NCBI GenBank assembly: GCA_040754095.1
Contig: JBFMFO010000019.1
Span: 1 to 51,042 of the forward strand
Source: QYQD01 sp040754095
GTDB lineage: Bacteria; Desulfobacterota; QYQD01
Length of the DNA stretch: 51,042 nt
Reading direction: 5' to 3'
The notes beneath the pieces are model-generated. The model saw nothing but the letters and a program-made list of their open reading frames with translations. It was not told the DNA's origin and made no database searches. This document shows positions 43,501 to 51,042 of this stretch, piece after piece. Position 1 is the stretch's first letter. Each line of letters starts with the position of its first letter. Position numbers and translations under genes: made by a program.

Positions 43501-43748
43501 TCATTGGTTATGGAAGTCCGCAGGGATTGATAGAGTATTAACCTGGACAGGTGATAAAGCTCACCGTTATAAATAACACGGGCAGAGTTGAGGTCAAATT
43601 CCACTTTTTCCTGGGCCTGTTTCAGGGCGGTCCTGTCGATAAAGTTCAGGCTCCAGGGGATGAAGATAAGGACAGAAAGGGCCGGGACTGTCAATATACC
43701 CAGAAGGATCCGGTTACGTATGGACTTTTTGAAAAAGCTTTTTTTCAT
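40557..43748 (-). CDS. hybrid sensor histidine kinase (Cache-HAMP-PAS-PAS-HisKA-ATPase-receiver)
   Basis: A protein of 1063 residues. Membrane helices at about 14-32 and 331-351 enclose a double-Cache periplasmic sensor. HAMP (352-405), PAS (435-555) and a second PAS (565-680) with a KPCEGC pair (C620, C623) follow. HisKA has His703 (GGIAHDFNNLLSG), the ATPase domain has DTGTGI and GTGLGLSVVYG, and a C-terminal receiver (943-1063) has D995 and K1045-type Lys. It is followed by an NtrC-type regulator six bases on, so a phosphorelay to that regulator is likely. Signal unknown. Confidence 0.94.
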   Translation of the reverse strand: MKKSFFKKSIRNRILLGILTVPALSVLIFIPWSLNFIDRTALKQAQEKVEFDLNSARVIYNGELYHLSRLILYQSLRTSITNEIFSGNPGPLKKELDKLKDLEKVDILLATDNKGRVVARAGISEVQGDDLSKDKLISRALKGQRVQSTDLLPLARLAREGGDLAERACIQIIPTPQAKPKPRPTRLNSGMVLAAAQPVMADGKVAGTLYTAQLLNRNFDIVDKTRDTVYKDRLYKGRMVGTSTIFQGEVRISTNVQTKDGRRAIGTCISAEVGEACLEKGERWIGRAFVVHDWYITAYEPIYDLDKKIIGILYVGTLESPYVGLKDELFTQIVLFVIGITPFGVLISIFVSKKIVRPIKELAAATEKIAEGDYTRRAIIESPDEVGMLASSFNRMAESIQAKTEALNEAQKSLYNYSKNLEELVIERTERLLATEMRYTNLFEIANDAFFTIDRNYIVTSINSYGENLTGYSRKDIVGKMQLLDVIHADDRDIVKNKIDRVRSGQALTAGMSFRIKDKNETEKIVEMNMSVAKGGGSGTEILGIARDVTERRKLEEDVSRTRDELQVLFNSITDGIDVVDRDYNVIKANEGMARQRGIPVQDMIGRKCYEIFYKRQKPCEGCVVEETFKTGKTYVKTRERTRSNGTVVSADVFTFPIFDHEGRVIQVVEYSRDLTERRQLEQQLLQAQKMETVGVLAGGIAHDFNNLLSGILGYASLLKTRTREGEPLYKYADTIEQSAVKAARLTQQLLTFSRGDKSRTEPVNINKIAEETLQILERTIDRSIRIHKEFSPDIWAMEADPSQMEQVLLNICINARDAMPTGGILTIKTENVTLNGEPQADYPETGTGNYVKITISDTGTGIARDIRHKIFDPFFSTKDKRKGTGLGLSVVYGVVKNHGGVINLKSEPMEGTSFEIYIPASTNIAAPSDSAASVKESRGGHENILLVDDEEVVRDLGREVLESYGYKVIPAADGIEAVSIYEKQKDGIDLIILDMIMPRMGGIETFERLQAIDPTVKVIVSSGYSSDGHYQAVVQKGAKGFIQKPYKIDELTGMVRHVLDES

Positions 43749-43950
43749 TCAACCGATTCCGGATGATTTAGATACTAAACTACCTTTACTACCTTTCGAC
43801 ACAACTGCTTAATTACCTTAACATTGGAACGCTGAGAAGTTACGATAAATTTTGTTTATAGCATAGATTAAGGGTGGATTAAAATTTTTTTTCACAAGTG
43901 CAATTTTTAGTAATGTCAGTGGTTAGTTGTTAACAAGTGGCGCTTATTTT

Positions 43951-44199
43951 CTACCGGCTTTCCGGGGGCCTGTGCAACCTCGCTCCCAGAATGTGGCCCA
44001 GAATAAAAAATACGGTAACGGCCGGAAAGTAGTAAAGTGAAAGCCCCATCGCCCTCCGTATGAGATAAAGAGCGGGGATGGGGATGTGGATGGAGAGGAA
44101 CCAGGCCAGAGAATATTTACGGGTTTTATCCCGCCAATAACCAAATGGTGTGCTGATTAAGAGGGTCAGAACAATTAGCTGGATAAATTTGATGATCAA
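43951..44199 (-). CDS. possible small membrane protein
   Basis: A frame of 82 residues with hydrophobic segments at about 3-20, 31-48 and 53-72 and basic loops placed as in a real inner-membrane protein. The only start is TTG at 44199 with no convincing ribosome site, and its upstream end runs into a repeat, so the true start is uncertain. No family was recognised. It could be the third gene after hrcA-grpE-dnaK or a chance frame. Confidence 0.4.
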   Translation of the reverse strand: MIIKFIQLIVLTLLISTPFGYWRDKTRKYSLAWFLSIHIPIPALYLIRRAMGLSLYYFPAVTVFFILGHILGARLHRPPESR

Positions 44200-44220
44200 T
44201 TGGAGGCCTACAGGTTGAGG

Positions 44221-44267
44221 GTTACGAGTTGCGGGTCCTGTCTAATTCGCAACCCGCAACTCGTAAC
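44221..44267. repeat. perfect 16-bp inverted repeat downstream of dnaK
   Basis: GTTACGAGTTGCGGGT (44221-44236) is exactly complementary to 44252-44267, 11 bp beyond the dnaK stop. Similar GGGTTACG/CGCAACCC text is at 14620-14665. It may end the heat-shock operon. Confidence 0.75.
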
Positions 44268-44277
44268 CAAAACACAA

Positions 44278-46191
44278 CTATTTTACCTCTTCAAATTCTG
44301 CTTCCACTACCTCTTCTTCACCCTTTTTGGCCTGCGTTTCGCCGGCCGCAGCCCCCGGGCCGCCGGCGCCGGCCGCTTCAGCCTGGGCTGTTTTGGCATA
44401 GAGCGCCTCGGCCAGCTTATGGGAGGCCTTGGTCAACTCCTCTGAGAGGCGCTTAATCTCTTCTGCGTCGTTCCCTTCCATGGCCTTTTTCAGATGGTTA
44501 ATGGCATCCTCGACATTGCTCCTGGTAGTGGCATCAACTTTATCCCCTAAATCGGCCATAGATTTCTCAGTGGCGTATATAAGGGTGTCGGCGTGGTTTC
44601 GCGCCTCAGCCAGGGCCTTTTTCTTATGGTCCTCTTCGGCATGGGCCTCTGCATCCCGGACCATTTTTTTGATCTCTTCCTCGGACAGACCGCTTGAGGC
44701 GGTAATCTTTATGGACTGTTCGCGCCCTGTCCCTAAATCCTTGGCGGAGACATGAAGGATACCGTTGGCATCAATGTCAAAGGCAACCTCAATCTGGGGT
44801 ACTCCGCGCGGGGCCGGGGGGATGCCGACGAGTTCAAAACGTCCGATGGTCTTATTATCTGCCGCCATATCGCGTTCGCCCTGCAGGACATGGATAGATA
44901 CGGCCGGCTGACTATCTGCGGCAGTGGAAAAGATCTGGCTCCGCCGGGTAGGGATGGTAGTATTCTTCTCGATGAGCTTTGTAAGCACCCCTCCGAGCGT
45001 CTCAATCCCCAGGGAGAGCGGAGTCACGTCCAGAAGCAGGACGTCCTTTACCTCGCCTTTAAGGACACCGGCCTGAATGGCGGCTCCCACGGCCACTACC
45101 TCGTCCGGATTGACGCCCTTATGAGGCTCTTTCTCGAAGATCTCCCGTACCTTTTGCTGTACCTTGGGCATACGCGTCATGCCGCCGACCAGAATTGCCT
45201 CATTTATATCCGAAGGCTTAAGTCCGGCATCTTTCAGAGCCATCCGGCATGGTCCTTCTACTTTATTGATAAGGTCTTCCACTAACGATTCCAGCCTGGC
45301 GCGGGTAAGTTTCATGCCCAGGTGTTTGGGGCCGGTAGCGTCCGCCGTGATGAAGGGAAGATTTATATCCGTTTCCATGGAGGTGGAAAGTTCCATTTTG
45401 GCCTTTTCTGCGGCCTCTTTTAACCTCTGTAAGGCCATCTTGTCCTGCCTCAGATCAATCCCCTGATCCTTTTTAAATTCATCGGCCAGGTAATGAACGA
45501 TACGCAGATCGAAATCTTCACCACCCAGGAAGGTATCCCCGTTGGTGGATTTGACCTCAAAAACGCCTTCTCCTATCTCCAGGATGGAAATATCAAAGGT
45601 ACCGCCGCCGAGGTCAAAGACAGCAATCTTTTCTTCTTTTTTCTTGTCCAGGCCGTAGGCCAGGGAGGCAGCCGTCGGCTCATTGATGATGCGAAGTACA
45701 TTTAATCCGGCGATGCGGCCGGCATCCTTGGTGGCCTGGCGCTGGCTATCATTGAAGTACGCCGGAACCGTGACAACGGCGTCGGTAACCTTCTCACCCA
45801 GGTACTCTTCAGCGGTCTGCTTCATTTTCTGCAGGACCATGGCCGATATCTCTGCCGGGCTATAGTCCTTATCTTTGATCTGTACGTAGGCGTCTCCACC
45901 GGTTCCTTCCACGATCTTGTATGGGAGGACCTTAATAGCCCTCTGGACCTCTGCGTCTCTATATTTGCGGCCTATGAGCCGCTTAATGGCAAAGACAGTG
46001 TTGGTCGGATTAGTAATAGACTGCCTTTTGGCAATCTGGCCGACCAATCGCTCGCCGCTTTCCGCAAAAGCCACTATGGATGGAGTGGTTCGACCGCCTT
46101 CAACGTTAGCTATTACCTTAGGCTCGTTTCCCTCCATGATAGCTACACAAGAGTTGGTTGTTCCCAAATCTATACCAATAACCTTACCCAT
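44278..46191 (-). CDS. dnaK: chaperone DnaK (Hsp70)
   Basis: A protein of 637 residues. The ATPase domain starts with GIDLGTTNSCVAIMEGN and contains NEPTAASLAYGLDKK, DLGGGTFDISILEIG and ILVGGMTRMPKVQ. The peptide-binding domain (about 385-510) and helical lid (to about 605) follow, with an Ala/Gly-rich tail ending in FEEVK, near the canonical EEVK. It binds unfolded proteins with GrpE and a DnaJ that is not in the window. It is third in the hrcA-grpE-dnaK operon, 87 bp after grpE. Confidence 0.97.
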   Translation of the reverse strand: MGKVIGIDLGTTNSCVAIMEGNEPKVIANVEGGRTTPSIVAFAESGERLVGQIAKRQSITNPTNTVFAIKRLIGRKYRDAEVQRAIKVLPYKIVEGTGGDAYVQIKDKDYSPAEISAMVLQKMKQTAEEYLGEKVTDAVVTVPAYFNDSQRQATKDAGRIAGLNVLRIINEPTAASLAYGLDKKKEEKIAVFDLGGGTFDISILEIGEGVFEVKSTNGDTFLGGEDFDLRIVHYLADEFKKDQGIDLRQDKMALQRLKEAAEKAKMELSTSMETDINLPFITADATGPKHLGMKLTRARLESLVEDLINKVEGPCRMALKDAGLKPSDINEAILVGGMTRMPKVQQKVREIFEKEPHKGVNPDEVVAVGAAIQAGVLKGEVKDVLLLDVTPLSLGIETLGGVLTKLIEKNTTIPTRRSQIFSTAADSQPAVSIHVLQGERDMAADNKTIGRFELVGIPPAPRGVPQIEVAFDIDANGILHVSAKDLGTGREQSIKITASSGLSEEEIKKMVRDAEAHAEEDHKKKALAEARNHADTLIYATEKSMADLGDKVDATTRSNVEDAINHLKKAMEGNDAEEIKRLSEELTKASHKLAEALYAKTAQAEAAGAGGPGAAAGETQAKKGEEEVVEAEFEEVK

Positions 46192-46278
46192 TTTATCCTC
46201 CTTATATAAATAGACGTATTAGCAAAATTTTTACCGCAGAGCACGCTGAGAACGCAGAGAACTTTTTGAATTACATTA
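46192..46278. repeat. grpE-dnaK spacer with ACCGCAGAG repeat
   Basis: TTTTTACCGCAGAGCACGC and GAGAACGCAGAGAACTTTTT at 46227-46266 belong to the same family as 17151 and 38981. AGGAGG precedes dnaK. Confidence 0.65.
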
Positions 46279-46881
46279 TCAGCTAACGTCTTCCGGCGCG
46301 CTACTGGCCGGTCGCCTGGAAACCACCACCATAGCCGGCCTTAAGAGGCGATCTTTAAATATATACCCCTTTTGAAGCTCGTTAAGTATGGTATTATCTT
46401 CTACGCTGTCATTTTCTTCTACCATAACCGCTTCATGATATTGTGGATCGAAGACCTGGCCGCAAGCATCTACAGCCTTGAGTCCGGACTTTTCCATTAC
46501 ATTAATAAATTCCCTCAAAACCATCTCTACGCCGGCCAGAAGGGCCTGCTTATCCGTATCATCATTTTTGGCGTGTTCCACCGCCCGCTCCAGATTGTCG
46601 AGTATGGACAGGAGTTCCCTGGCAAAGGACTCATTTGCGTACTTAATATGGTCCGCTTTTTCCCGCTCAGCCCTTTTTTTGTAATTTTCCAGTTCCGCTG
46701 CCATACGCAACATCCGGTCATAATGGCCGCTGGCCTCTTCTTCTTTTTCTTTAATCAGGGCTGCCAATTCTTCAACACTTTTTTCCGTAAGAGGTCTTTT
46801 CTGTGTTTCCAGGGCCTCTTTGCTTATTTCAACCTCAACATCTTCCGTTTTATTTTCAATCGCTTTATCGTCAATTGACAT
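46279..46881 (-). CDS. grpE: nucleotide exchange factor GrpE
   Basis: A protein of 200 residues that releases ADP from DnaK. An acidic N-terminal tail and long coiled coil (about 35-90, including AELENYKKRAEREKAD) lead to the compact beta domain (about 130-190: FDPQYHEAVMVEE, LQKGYIFKDRLLRPAMVVVS). All family landmarks are present. It follows hrcA after 63 bp of short CAGC-type repeats. Confidence 0.95.
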   Translation of the reverse strand: MSIDDKAIENKTEDVEVEISKEALETQKRPLTEKSVEELAALIKEKEEEASGHYDRMLRMAAELENYKKRAEREKADHIKYANESFARELLSILDNLERAVEHAKNDDTDKQALLAGVEMVLREFINVMEKSGLKAVDACGQVFDPQYHEAVMVEENDSVEDNTILNELQKGYIFKDRLLRPAMVVVSRRPASSAPEDVS

Positions 46882-46944
46882 AACCCGTCCTTTATTAGAG
46901 CTTAAGGTTTAAGGCTCTTCAGCTTTCAGCCTTGAGCTTTCAGC

Positions 46945-47979
46945 TTACCCGGAACGCTCTTTAATCAATTCACCCAGGAGGTCAGCGGTATATCTGACTA
47001 AAGGGATGAGCCTTGCGTAATTCATGCGCATCGGACCAATAACCCCCAGGGCCCCCAGTACATTTCCCCCGGTGACGTAAGGTGAGGCCACAATACTGCA
47101 TCCTTCCATGGCATTATATTCACTCTCAGAGCCGATAAAGATTTGCACTCCCTGCGCGGTTATGCATTTGTCCAATAGCTTGATGAGGATGCCCTTTTCC
47201 TCGAAGGTCTCGAAAATAGCCTTCATTTTATCAATTTCGCAGAGCTCCGGGTATCTTAAGATGTTGGTCTTGCCTTCGATATATACCGTTCCTTCGCCAT
47301 CCGGAAGATTTTTTTCACTCATCTCCATGGCGCTGGAGAGCAACCGGTTAAACAGGTCCTTTTCCGCCTGCATCTCACGCAAGATTTTTTTCTTTGCCTC
47401 TTCTATAGTCATTTCGCTCAGCAATTCAGTCAGGTAGTGGGACAGTCTATCCAGCCTGGCCTGGTCAAGATTTTCTTCCACTTCTATAATCTTGTTTTGA
47501 ACGATGCCGGCGGGAGAGACACAGATTACGAGTACGATGCCTTTACGCAGCCGGATGAATTCAATATGCTTGAATACCGCTTGTGTGAAACGGGGAGCGG
47601 ACACAATGGCTGTGTGGCCGGAAATGGATGATAAGGCCCGTGAAGTATCCTTTAGCACCTCACCGGCAGGCAGCTTTCTTTTGAGGCTGCCGGCGACCAG
47701 GGCCTTTTCTGCTTCAGAAAGAGGGGTGACTTCCAGTATGCTGTCTATATAAAAACGCCACCCGCTTTCGGTCGGTATGCGGCCGGCCGAGGCGTGGGGT
47801 TGAAACAGAAACCCCATTTCTTCCATATCGGCCATAATATTGCGGACGGTGGCCGGGCTTACGTCAAAGCTATATTTGTGACAGACGCGACGTGAGCCTA
47901 CCGGTTCTGCTGTTGCAATATACTCCTGAATTACAGCTTGCAGGACTTTGCGCTGCCTTTGTATATCAGATTTTACCAT
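46945..47979 (-). CDS. hrcA: heat-inducible transcription repressor HrcA
   Basis: A protein of 344 residues. The N-terminal winged helix (1-85, AVIQEYIATAEPVGSRRV, SPATVRNIMADMEEMGFL) binds CIRCE. The GAF-like and dimerisation domains follow, with GALGVIGPMRMNYARLIPLVRYTADLL as the terminal signature (quoted in part as a landmark). It represses its own operon. A CIRCE element lies 12 bp upstream of the start. Confidence 0.95.
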   Translation of the reverse strand: MVKSDIQRQRKVLQAVIQEYIATAEPVGSRRVCHKYSFDVSPATVRNIMADMEEMGFLFQPHASAGRIPTESGWRFYIDSILEVTPLSEAEKALVAGSLKRKLPAGEVLKDTSRALSSISGHTAIVSAPRFTQAVFKHIEFIRLRKGIVLVICVSPAGIVQNKIIEVEENLDQARLDRLSHYLTELLSEMTIEEAKKKILREMQAEKDLFNRLLSSAMEMSEKNLPDGEGTVYIEGKTNILRYPELCEIDKMKAIFETFEEKGILIKLLDKCITAQGVQIFIGSESEYNAMEGCSIVASPYVTGGNVLGALGVIGPMRMNYARLIPLVRYTADLLGELIKERSG

Positions 47980-47990
47980 CGGTTAACCTG

Positions 47991-48017
47991 TTAGCACTCC
48001 TGACGTTACATTGCTAA
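47991..48017 (-). promoter_or_regulatory. CIRCE operator
   Basis: TTAGCACTC-N9-CATTGCTAA: one half is perfect and the other matches GAGTGCTAA at seven of nine positions. It stands directly upstream of hrcA, so HrcA should control hrcA-grpE-dnaK. Confidence 0.93.
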
Positions 48018-48103
48018 CGATAATAATCGTGGGGATATTTGTCAAGAGACAAACCGGGGTTACGGTAGGGATAGCCGAAATACATTTAGGAAGGGATCAA
48101 GGC

Positions 48104-48233
48104 CCAAAGCTCAAGACGTCTGGTGTAGAAGTCATTAGTCAATAGTCATCCGTCACTGGTAAAAGGTATGTATCTTTCTCCCAAACTTAACCAATGACTA
48201 ATGACCAGTGACCAATGACGTTTTGAGCTTTGG
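48104..48233. repeat. long nested inverted repeat between hrcA and ytxH genes
   Basis: The outer arms CCAAAGCTCAA (48104-48114) and TTGAGCTTTGG (48223-48233) are perfect. Inside, GTCATTAGTC (48131-48140) pairs with GACTAATGAC (48196-48205) amid degenerate AGTCA/CACTGGT units. The layout predicts one long hairpin, which could end ytxH transcription or be a repeat element. Confidence 0.7.
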
Positions 48234-48264
48234 ATTTTGGCATTTGAACTTTTGCCCTTGGGGC

Positions 48265-48609
48265 TTATTTTACCATTTTTAAGATTTTTGTCTTTTGTTC
48301 TTCAAATGATTTCTGACCCTCCTCTATGGCCCCAAGCAATCTTTTCTTAACATCTTCGGTCAGGTCTTTTCCGTGGCCGACGACATCGGACAATAACTCG
48401 CCTACGTCATAAATCACGTTCCTGACCGTATGGGCCGCATCTTCGGCCACGTCTTCAGCCCGGCGTTTGGCCTTGGTAGCAATGCGGGCGATATCTTCCC
48501 GCGTCCTCTTGCCTGACTGAGGGGCAAGCAAAAGGGCCAGCCCGGCGCCAACAATTCCGCCCAGCAAAAAGGCGCCGATTATCTTCACTTCTTTATTGGT
48601 ATCATCCAT
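48265..48609 (-). CDS. YtxH-domain protein
   Basis: A protein of 114 residues. One N-terminal glycine-rich membrane helix (about 9-29, GGIVGAGLALLLAPQSGKRTRED, the YtxH signature) is followed by a long charged amphipathic helix. Such proteins are membrane-attached and often induced by stress; no molecular function is established. GGGAGG precedes the ATG. It lies alone, divergent from the porin gene. Confidence 0.88.
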   Translation of the reverse strand: MDDTNKEVKIIGAFLLGGIVGAGLALLLAPQSGKRTREDIARIATKAKRRAEDVAEDAAHTVRNVIYDVGELLSDVVGHGKDLTEDVKKRLLGAIEEGQKSFEEQKTKILKMVK

Positions 48610-48759
48610 AAAATGTAACCTCCCTTGCAGACTTAATGTCTTTTTATATATATTTTAGATTTAAAGGAGGCAATAATGCAAGGAGAATAAGTTAGCAGCT
48701 GGGGGTTTCGATTTTGTATTTGACTTTCGGGGATGTTTTATGTACCTATTCACATGCGA

Positions 48760-48777
48760 AATGAATGCTGATTCATT
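48760..48777 (+). promoter_or_regulatory. operator-like palindrome upstream of the porin gene
   Basis: AATGAAT-N4-ATTCATT is a perfect 7-bp palindrome 45 bp before the porin start codon, in the divergent control region with ytxH. It is suited to a dimeric regulator, which is not identified. Confidence 0.5.
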
Positions 48778-48821
48778 AACCGTCTCAGCCGGATTCTTAA
48801 TCTTAAGGAGGAAGGGGGTAT

Positions 48822-50570
48822 ATGTTTTTGAGATGTGCGGAAGAACATAAAACAATCGGCGCTTGCAGCAAAAATGGGCTCAGATTTATGGTGACGTTCT
48901 TGACAATAGCCGTCGTTATTATATGGAGTATCCCTGCCCTGGCTGAAGAACCGGGTATTTCTGAACTCCTGCATGAGATTAAGAAACTGCGTGAAGAGGT
49001 GCAGGAACTGCGGGGGAAAGTGGCCGGGCTTGAGAAGAAAGAGGCCACGACCCAGGAAAAGGTAACACAGGTTGAGAAGAAGGCCGAGGCCGTTAAAGAG
49101 GTCAGTGACAAGGTGGCCAAAAAGGCCGGCCGCGACCGCCTGAACTGGGGCGGGGAATTCCGGGTGCGCATGGTCTCCGAGCGGGCGGAGACAACCTCGG
49201 GTTTTTACGGGGCTGGTAAGCCCAGCAGTGACAGAAAATACAAGAATGAGACCGGCTTTCCGATGCGTCTGCGTCTGAATTTTGATGCCCAGGTGGTACC
49301 GGATATGGTGGATCTTTACGGCCGCCTGACTATCAACAAAAGGTTCGGCACCTACGCCACCTGGCCGGACCAGGATCCCCTGGACAGCGTCAATTCTTTC
49401 CATTCCGGTATCGGCAGTGATGTATCCACGCGCGTAGAACATATCTACGCAAAGTTTAACGCCCCCAAAATAAACTCCAATTTTTATGCCGGCCGTCTGG
49501 CGGCGATGGATGGACCGCCTGCCCGCCAGAATTCCCCGTTTCCCCGTGTTTTTATAGATTCTGAAGTAGATGGGGTTATGTGGGAATACAGACTCCCGGA
49601 CACGTCCTTAGATAAGTGCTGGTCGCCCCTGGCAATACCGTCAGAAGGGACAGATAAATTTCCGGTGGGTAAGGGACCCCTCGGCTCCTATGGCAAGAAA
49701 GTTAAGGAAGGCAACAGCCTGATTCTGGCCTATGCGAAATACCGGGACATGGGTTTTACAAATCCCAAAGGTTCAAGCACCGGGAGAGATTTGCTCGGTT
49801 TGGAAGGGCAGGGGCCGGATACGGATGTTTATATCGCCCAGGGGCAGTTAAAACTGGCCAGGGATACTGTGCTTGTAGTCAGCGGCCTCTATATGCCGGA
49901 CTGGTATATGCCGAGATATTCCTTTGATACGGCCGGTTCTTATAAATGGAGCGAGACTTATACCAGTTCCGACGGGCTAACAAGGTTATTTATCCCTTAT
50001 TTTACTACCTATTATTCCCTGGCCGGCGCCTACCTGGATACCCAGATCTGGAAGTTCCAGGTCTATGGGGCGACTTACTTTAATGAATTTAGTTGTCCGT
50101 CTCATTACTGGAGGACAGAGACAAAAACGGCTTTTGACACATGGACGACTACGGCAACAAATTACTATTCCGGCGAGAAATTTAACGGCCATGCCTGGTG
50201 GGTAGGGATGAATACCGGTGACGCCATTGCCCCAAACCAGCAGTTATGCGTGGAATTTTTCCGGGGTGATGACAACTGGATCAATCCATTAAACTACAGG
50301 GGGTTCAGGCGTAAGGGCTCCGTTAACAATGCGGCCAACAATTACTATTACAATCCGTCTTTTATGACAGATACGGTGGTCGCGGGCTTCTACCCGGTAA
50401 ATGCCCGGATATGGGATATCTATTATGATTACTACCTGACCACTAATTGGCGGTTCCGTTTGGGTTATATGGACTTTAAATTCGACTCTGTTGACCGGAC
50501 TTCACCGATTGGAACCTCGGGCTATGAACGCCATTATTGGCCGTATATTGAAGTTAATTTAAGTTTTTAG
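48822..50570 (+). CDS. outer-membrane porin with N-terminal coiled coil (DUF3373-like)
   Basis: A protein of 582 residues. A signal peptide with a long n-region ends near ALA-EEP (about 40-42). A coiled coil (about 45-105, rich in Lys/Glu heptads) precedes a large beta-barrel region with alternating aromatic strands and a C-terminal Phe (NLSF), the outer-membrane insertion signal. The layout resembles porins of the DUF3373 type found in anaerobic Proteobacteria-related groups. AAGGAGG precedes the ATG at 48822; an internal ATG at 48888 would also leave a workable signal. Followed by a terminator. Substrate unknown. Confidence 0.85.
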   Translation: MFLRCAEEHKTIGACSKNGLRFMVTFLTIAVVIIWSIPALAEEPGISELLHEIKKLREEVQELRGKVAGLEKKEATTQEKVTQVEKKAEAVKEVSDKVAKKAGRDRLNWGGEFRVRMVSERAETTSGFYGAGKPSSDRKYKNETGFPMRLRLNFDAQVVPDMVDLYGRLTINKRFGTYATWPDQDPLDSVNSFHSGIGSDVSTRVEHIYAKFNAPKINSNFYAGRLAAMDGPPARQNSPFPRVFIDSEVDGVMWEYRLPDTSLDKCWSPLAIPSEGTDKFPVGKGPLGSYGKKVKEGNSLILAYAKYRDMGFTNPKGSSTGRDLLGLEGQGPDTDVYIAQGQLKLARDTVLVVSGLYMPDWYMPRYSFDTAGSYKWSETYTSSDGLTRLFIPYFTTYYSLAGAYLDTQIWKFQVYGATYFNEFSCPSHYWRTETKTAFDTWTTTATNYYSGEKFNGHAWWVGMNTGDAIAPNQQLCVEFFRGDDNWINPLNYRGFRRKGSVNNAANNYYYNPSFMTDTVVAGFYPVNARIWDIYYDYYLTTNWRFRLGYMDFKFDSVDRTSPIGTSGYERHYWPYIEVNLSF

Positions 50571-50592
50571 GTCTGACCACCCATAGTCCTCT

Positions 50593-50630
50593 GAACCGCT
50601 CTGCCTTTCCCGGCCGGGCGGTTCTTTTTT
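50593..50630 (+). terminator. rho-independent terminator of the porin gene
   Basis: GAACCGC (50593-50599) pairs with GCGGTTC (50618-50624) and is followed by six T residues. Confidence 0.88.
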
Positions 50631-50974
50631 GTGTTGCCTTCTGTGATTGACTAAAATTCTTTTTTGGTGTTATGTAGAAAATCCGGTTCGTAATTGTATT
50701 TAGCCACTAAGACACAAAGACACAAAGTTAAGAAATCCGAAATTCGGTATCGGGTTAGCTGTTTGAAAAAGTATTTTAAAATCCCTCCCAACCTCCCTTT
50801 TCCAAAGGGAGGAGAAATACTTCTCTTTTTTCCCGCACTCGGGCGGATTCGCCGGGGCGAAGAAAAAGGGGGAATTAAAGGCTTACCTCTCTTTCAAAAA
50901 GGGAAAATACCATTAATTCCCCTCTTTGGAAAAGAGCTTGCTATATTCCAGAGGGGACGGGAAAGCTTTAAAAA
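50631..50974. repeat. repeat-rich stretch without a gene
   Basis: CACTAAGACACAAAGACACAAAG (from about 50703, given in part) and several CCTCCC/GGGAGG-type hairpins up to 50960 are repeat text. A frame of about 114 codons through this stretch is made of repeat translation and is not called. Confidence 0.6.
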
Positions 50975-51040
50975 GGCTATACTCCTTTTTGCAAACGATA
51001 GCCAGTTGGTAAAAACCAACTTAAAGAAAGGAGCATAGCC
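50975..51040 (+). promoter_or_regulatory. leader hairpin that would hide the next gene's ribosome site
   Basis: GGCTATACTCCTTT (50975-50988) can pair with AAAGGAGCATAGCC (51027-51040) at 13 of 14 positions. The second strand holds an AAAGGAG ribosome site. An inner hairpin GTTGGT-AAAA-ACCAAC (51005-51020) lies within. The gene it would serve, if any, begins at or beyond the window edge. Confidence 0.4.
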
Positions 51041-51042
51041 AT

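Noticed and set aside
43944..44144. Alternative minus-strand frame overlapping the possible small membrane protein
   Set aside because: Its composition is less membrane-like than that of the frame at 43951-44199, and it has no better start.
50694..51038. A 114-codon open frame at the right edge
   Set aside because: Its translation comes from tandem ACACAAAG text and purine/pyrimidine hairpin repeats, and its end overlaps the leader hairpin; no protein signal is visible.

Overview
The window looks like a chromosomal segment of a Gram-negative anaerobe, most plausibly a Desulfobacterota-type (former deltaproteobacterial) lineage. This is inference. It rests on Kdo/LPS genes, a rubrerythrin, an Fe-S-type PurF, many sigma-54 activators, HDOD and PAS regulators, NikR, a TauE/SafE exporter and several families of dispersed intergenic repeats. 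No rRNA gene is present, so the taxon cannot be fixed from this window.

Layout. 1-5.3 kb is an accessory region: the tail of a DUF2283 protein, a small membrane protein, a PD-(D/E)XK-like nuclease, an EVE/PUA-like plus nuclease protein (candidate modification-dependent restriction factor), a 236-bp element with 12-bp terminal inverted repeats, and an AAA/DUF4143 ATPase between imperfect direct repeats. 5.4-7.1 kb holds proC, rubrerythrin and tRNA-Glu and tRNA-Lys. 7.2-17.1 kb is a minus-strand housekeeping run (waaA, carA, carB, purF, kdsD, pfk), followed at 17.3-18.2 kb by an M48 lipoprotein protease. 32.7-43.7 kb is rich in signalling (PAS-only protein, ferredoxin, NikR, HDOD-PAS-HisKA protein, transketolase, NtrC-type regulator, hybrid kinase). 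44-48 kb is the hrcA-grpE-dnaK heat-shock operon under a CIRCE element. 48.2-50.6 kb has a YtxH protein and an outer-membrane porin.

The most interesting region is 18.5-32.3 kb, which reads as one stress or transport regulon. Five proteins carry seven copies of a short helical motif (core F-A-E-A-G-E), alone or in front of a diverged UspA-like domain. They sit with a TauE/SafE exporter, a tandem UspA, an SLC13/TrkA-C permease, a receiver-less sigma-54 activator, and an operon of membrane histidine kinase, NtrC-type regulator and a Lon protease that has a response-regulator receiver domain built into it in place of the usual N-terminal substrate domain. Three motif genes have TGGCAC/T-N5-TTG-type (-24/-12) promoters with a palindromic site centred about 75-86 bp upstream, and the two local activators have nearly identical DNA-recognition helices. 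The proposal is that kinase, activator and receiver-gated Lon form a signalling and proteolysis circuit controlling these genes; only sequence layout supports this.

Several dispersed repeat families run through the window. One copy has entered the signal-peptide coding region of the M48 lipoprotein in frame, next to an intact Shine-Dalgarno and start codon.
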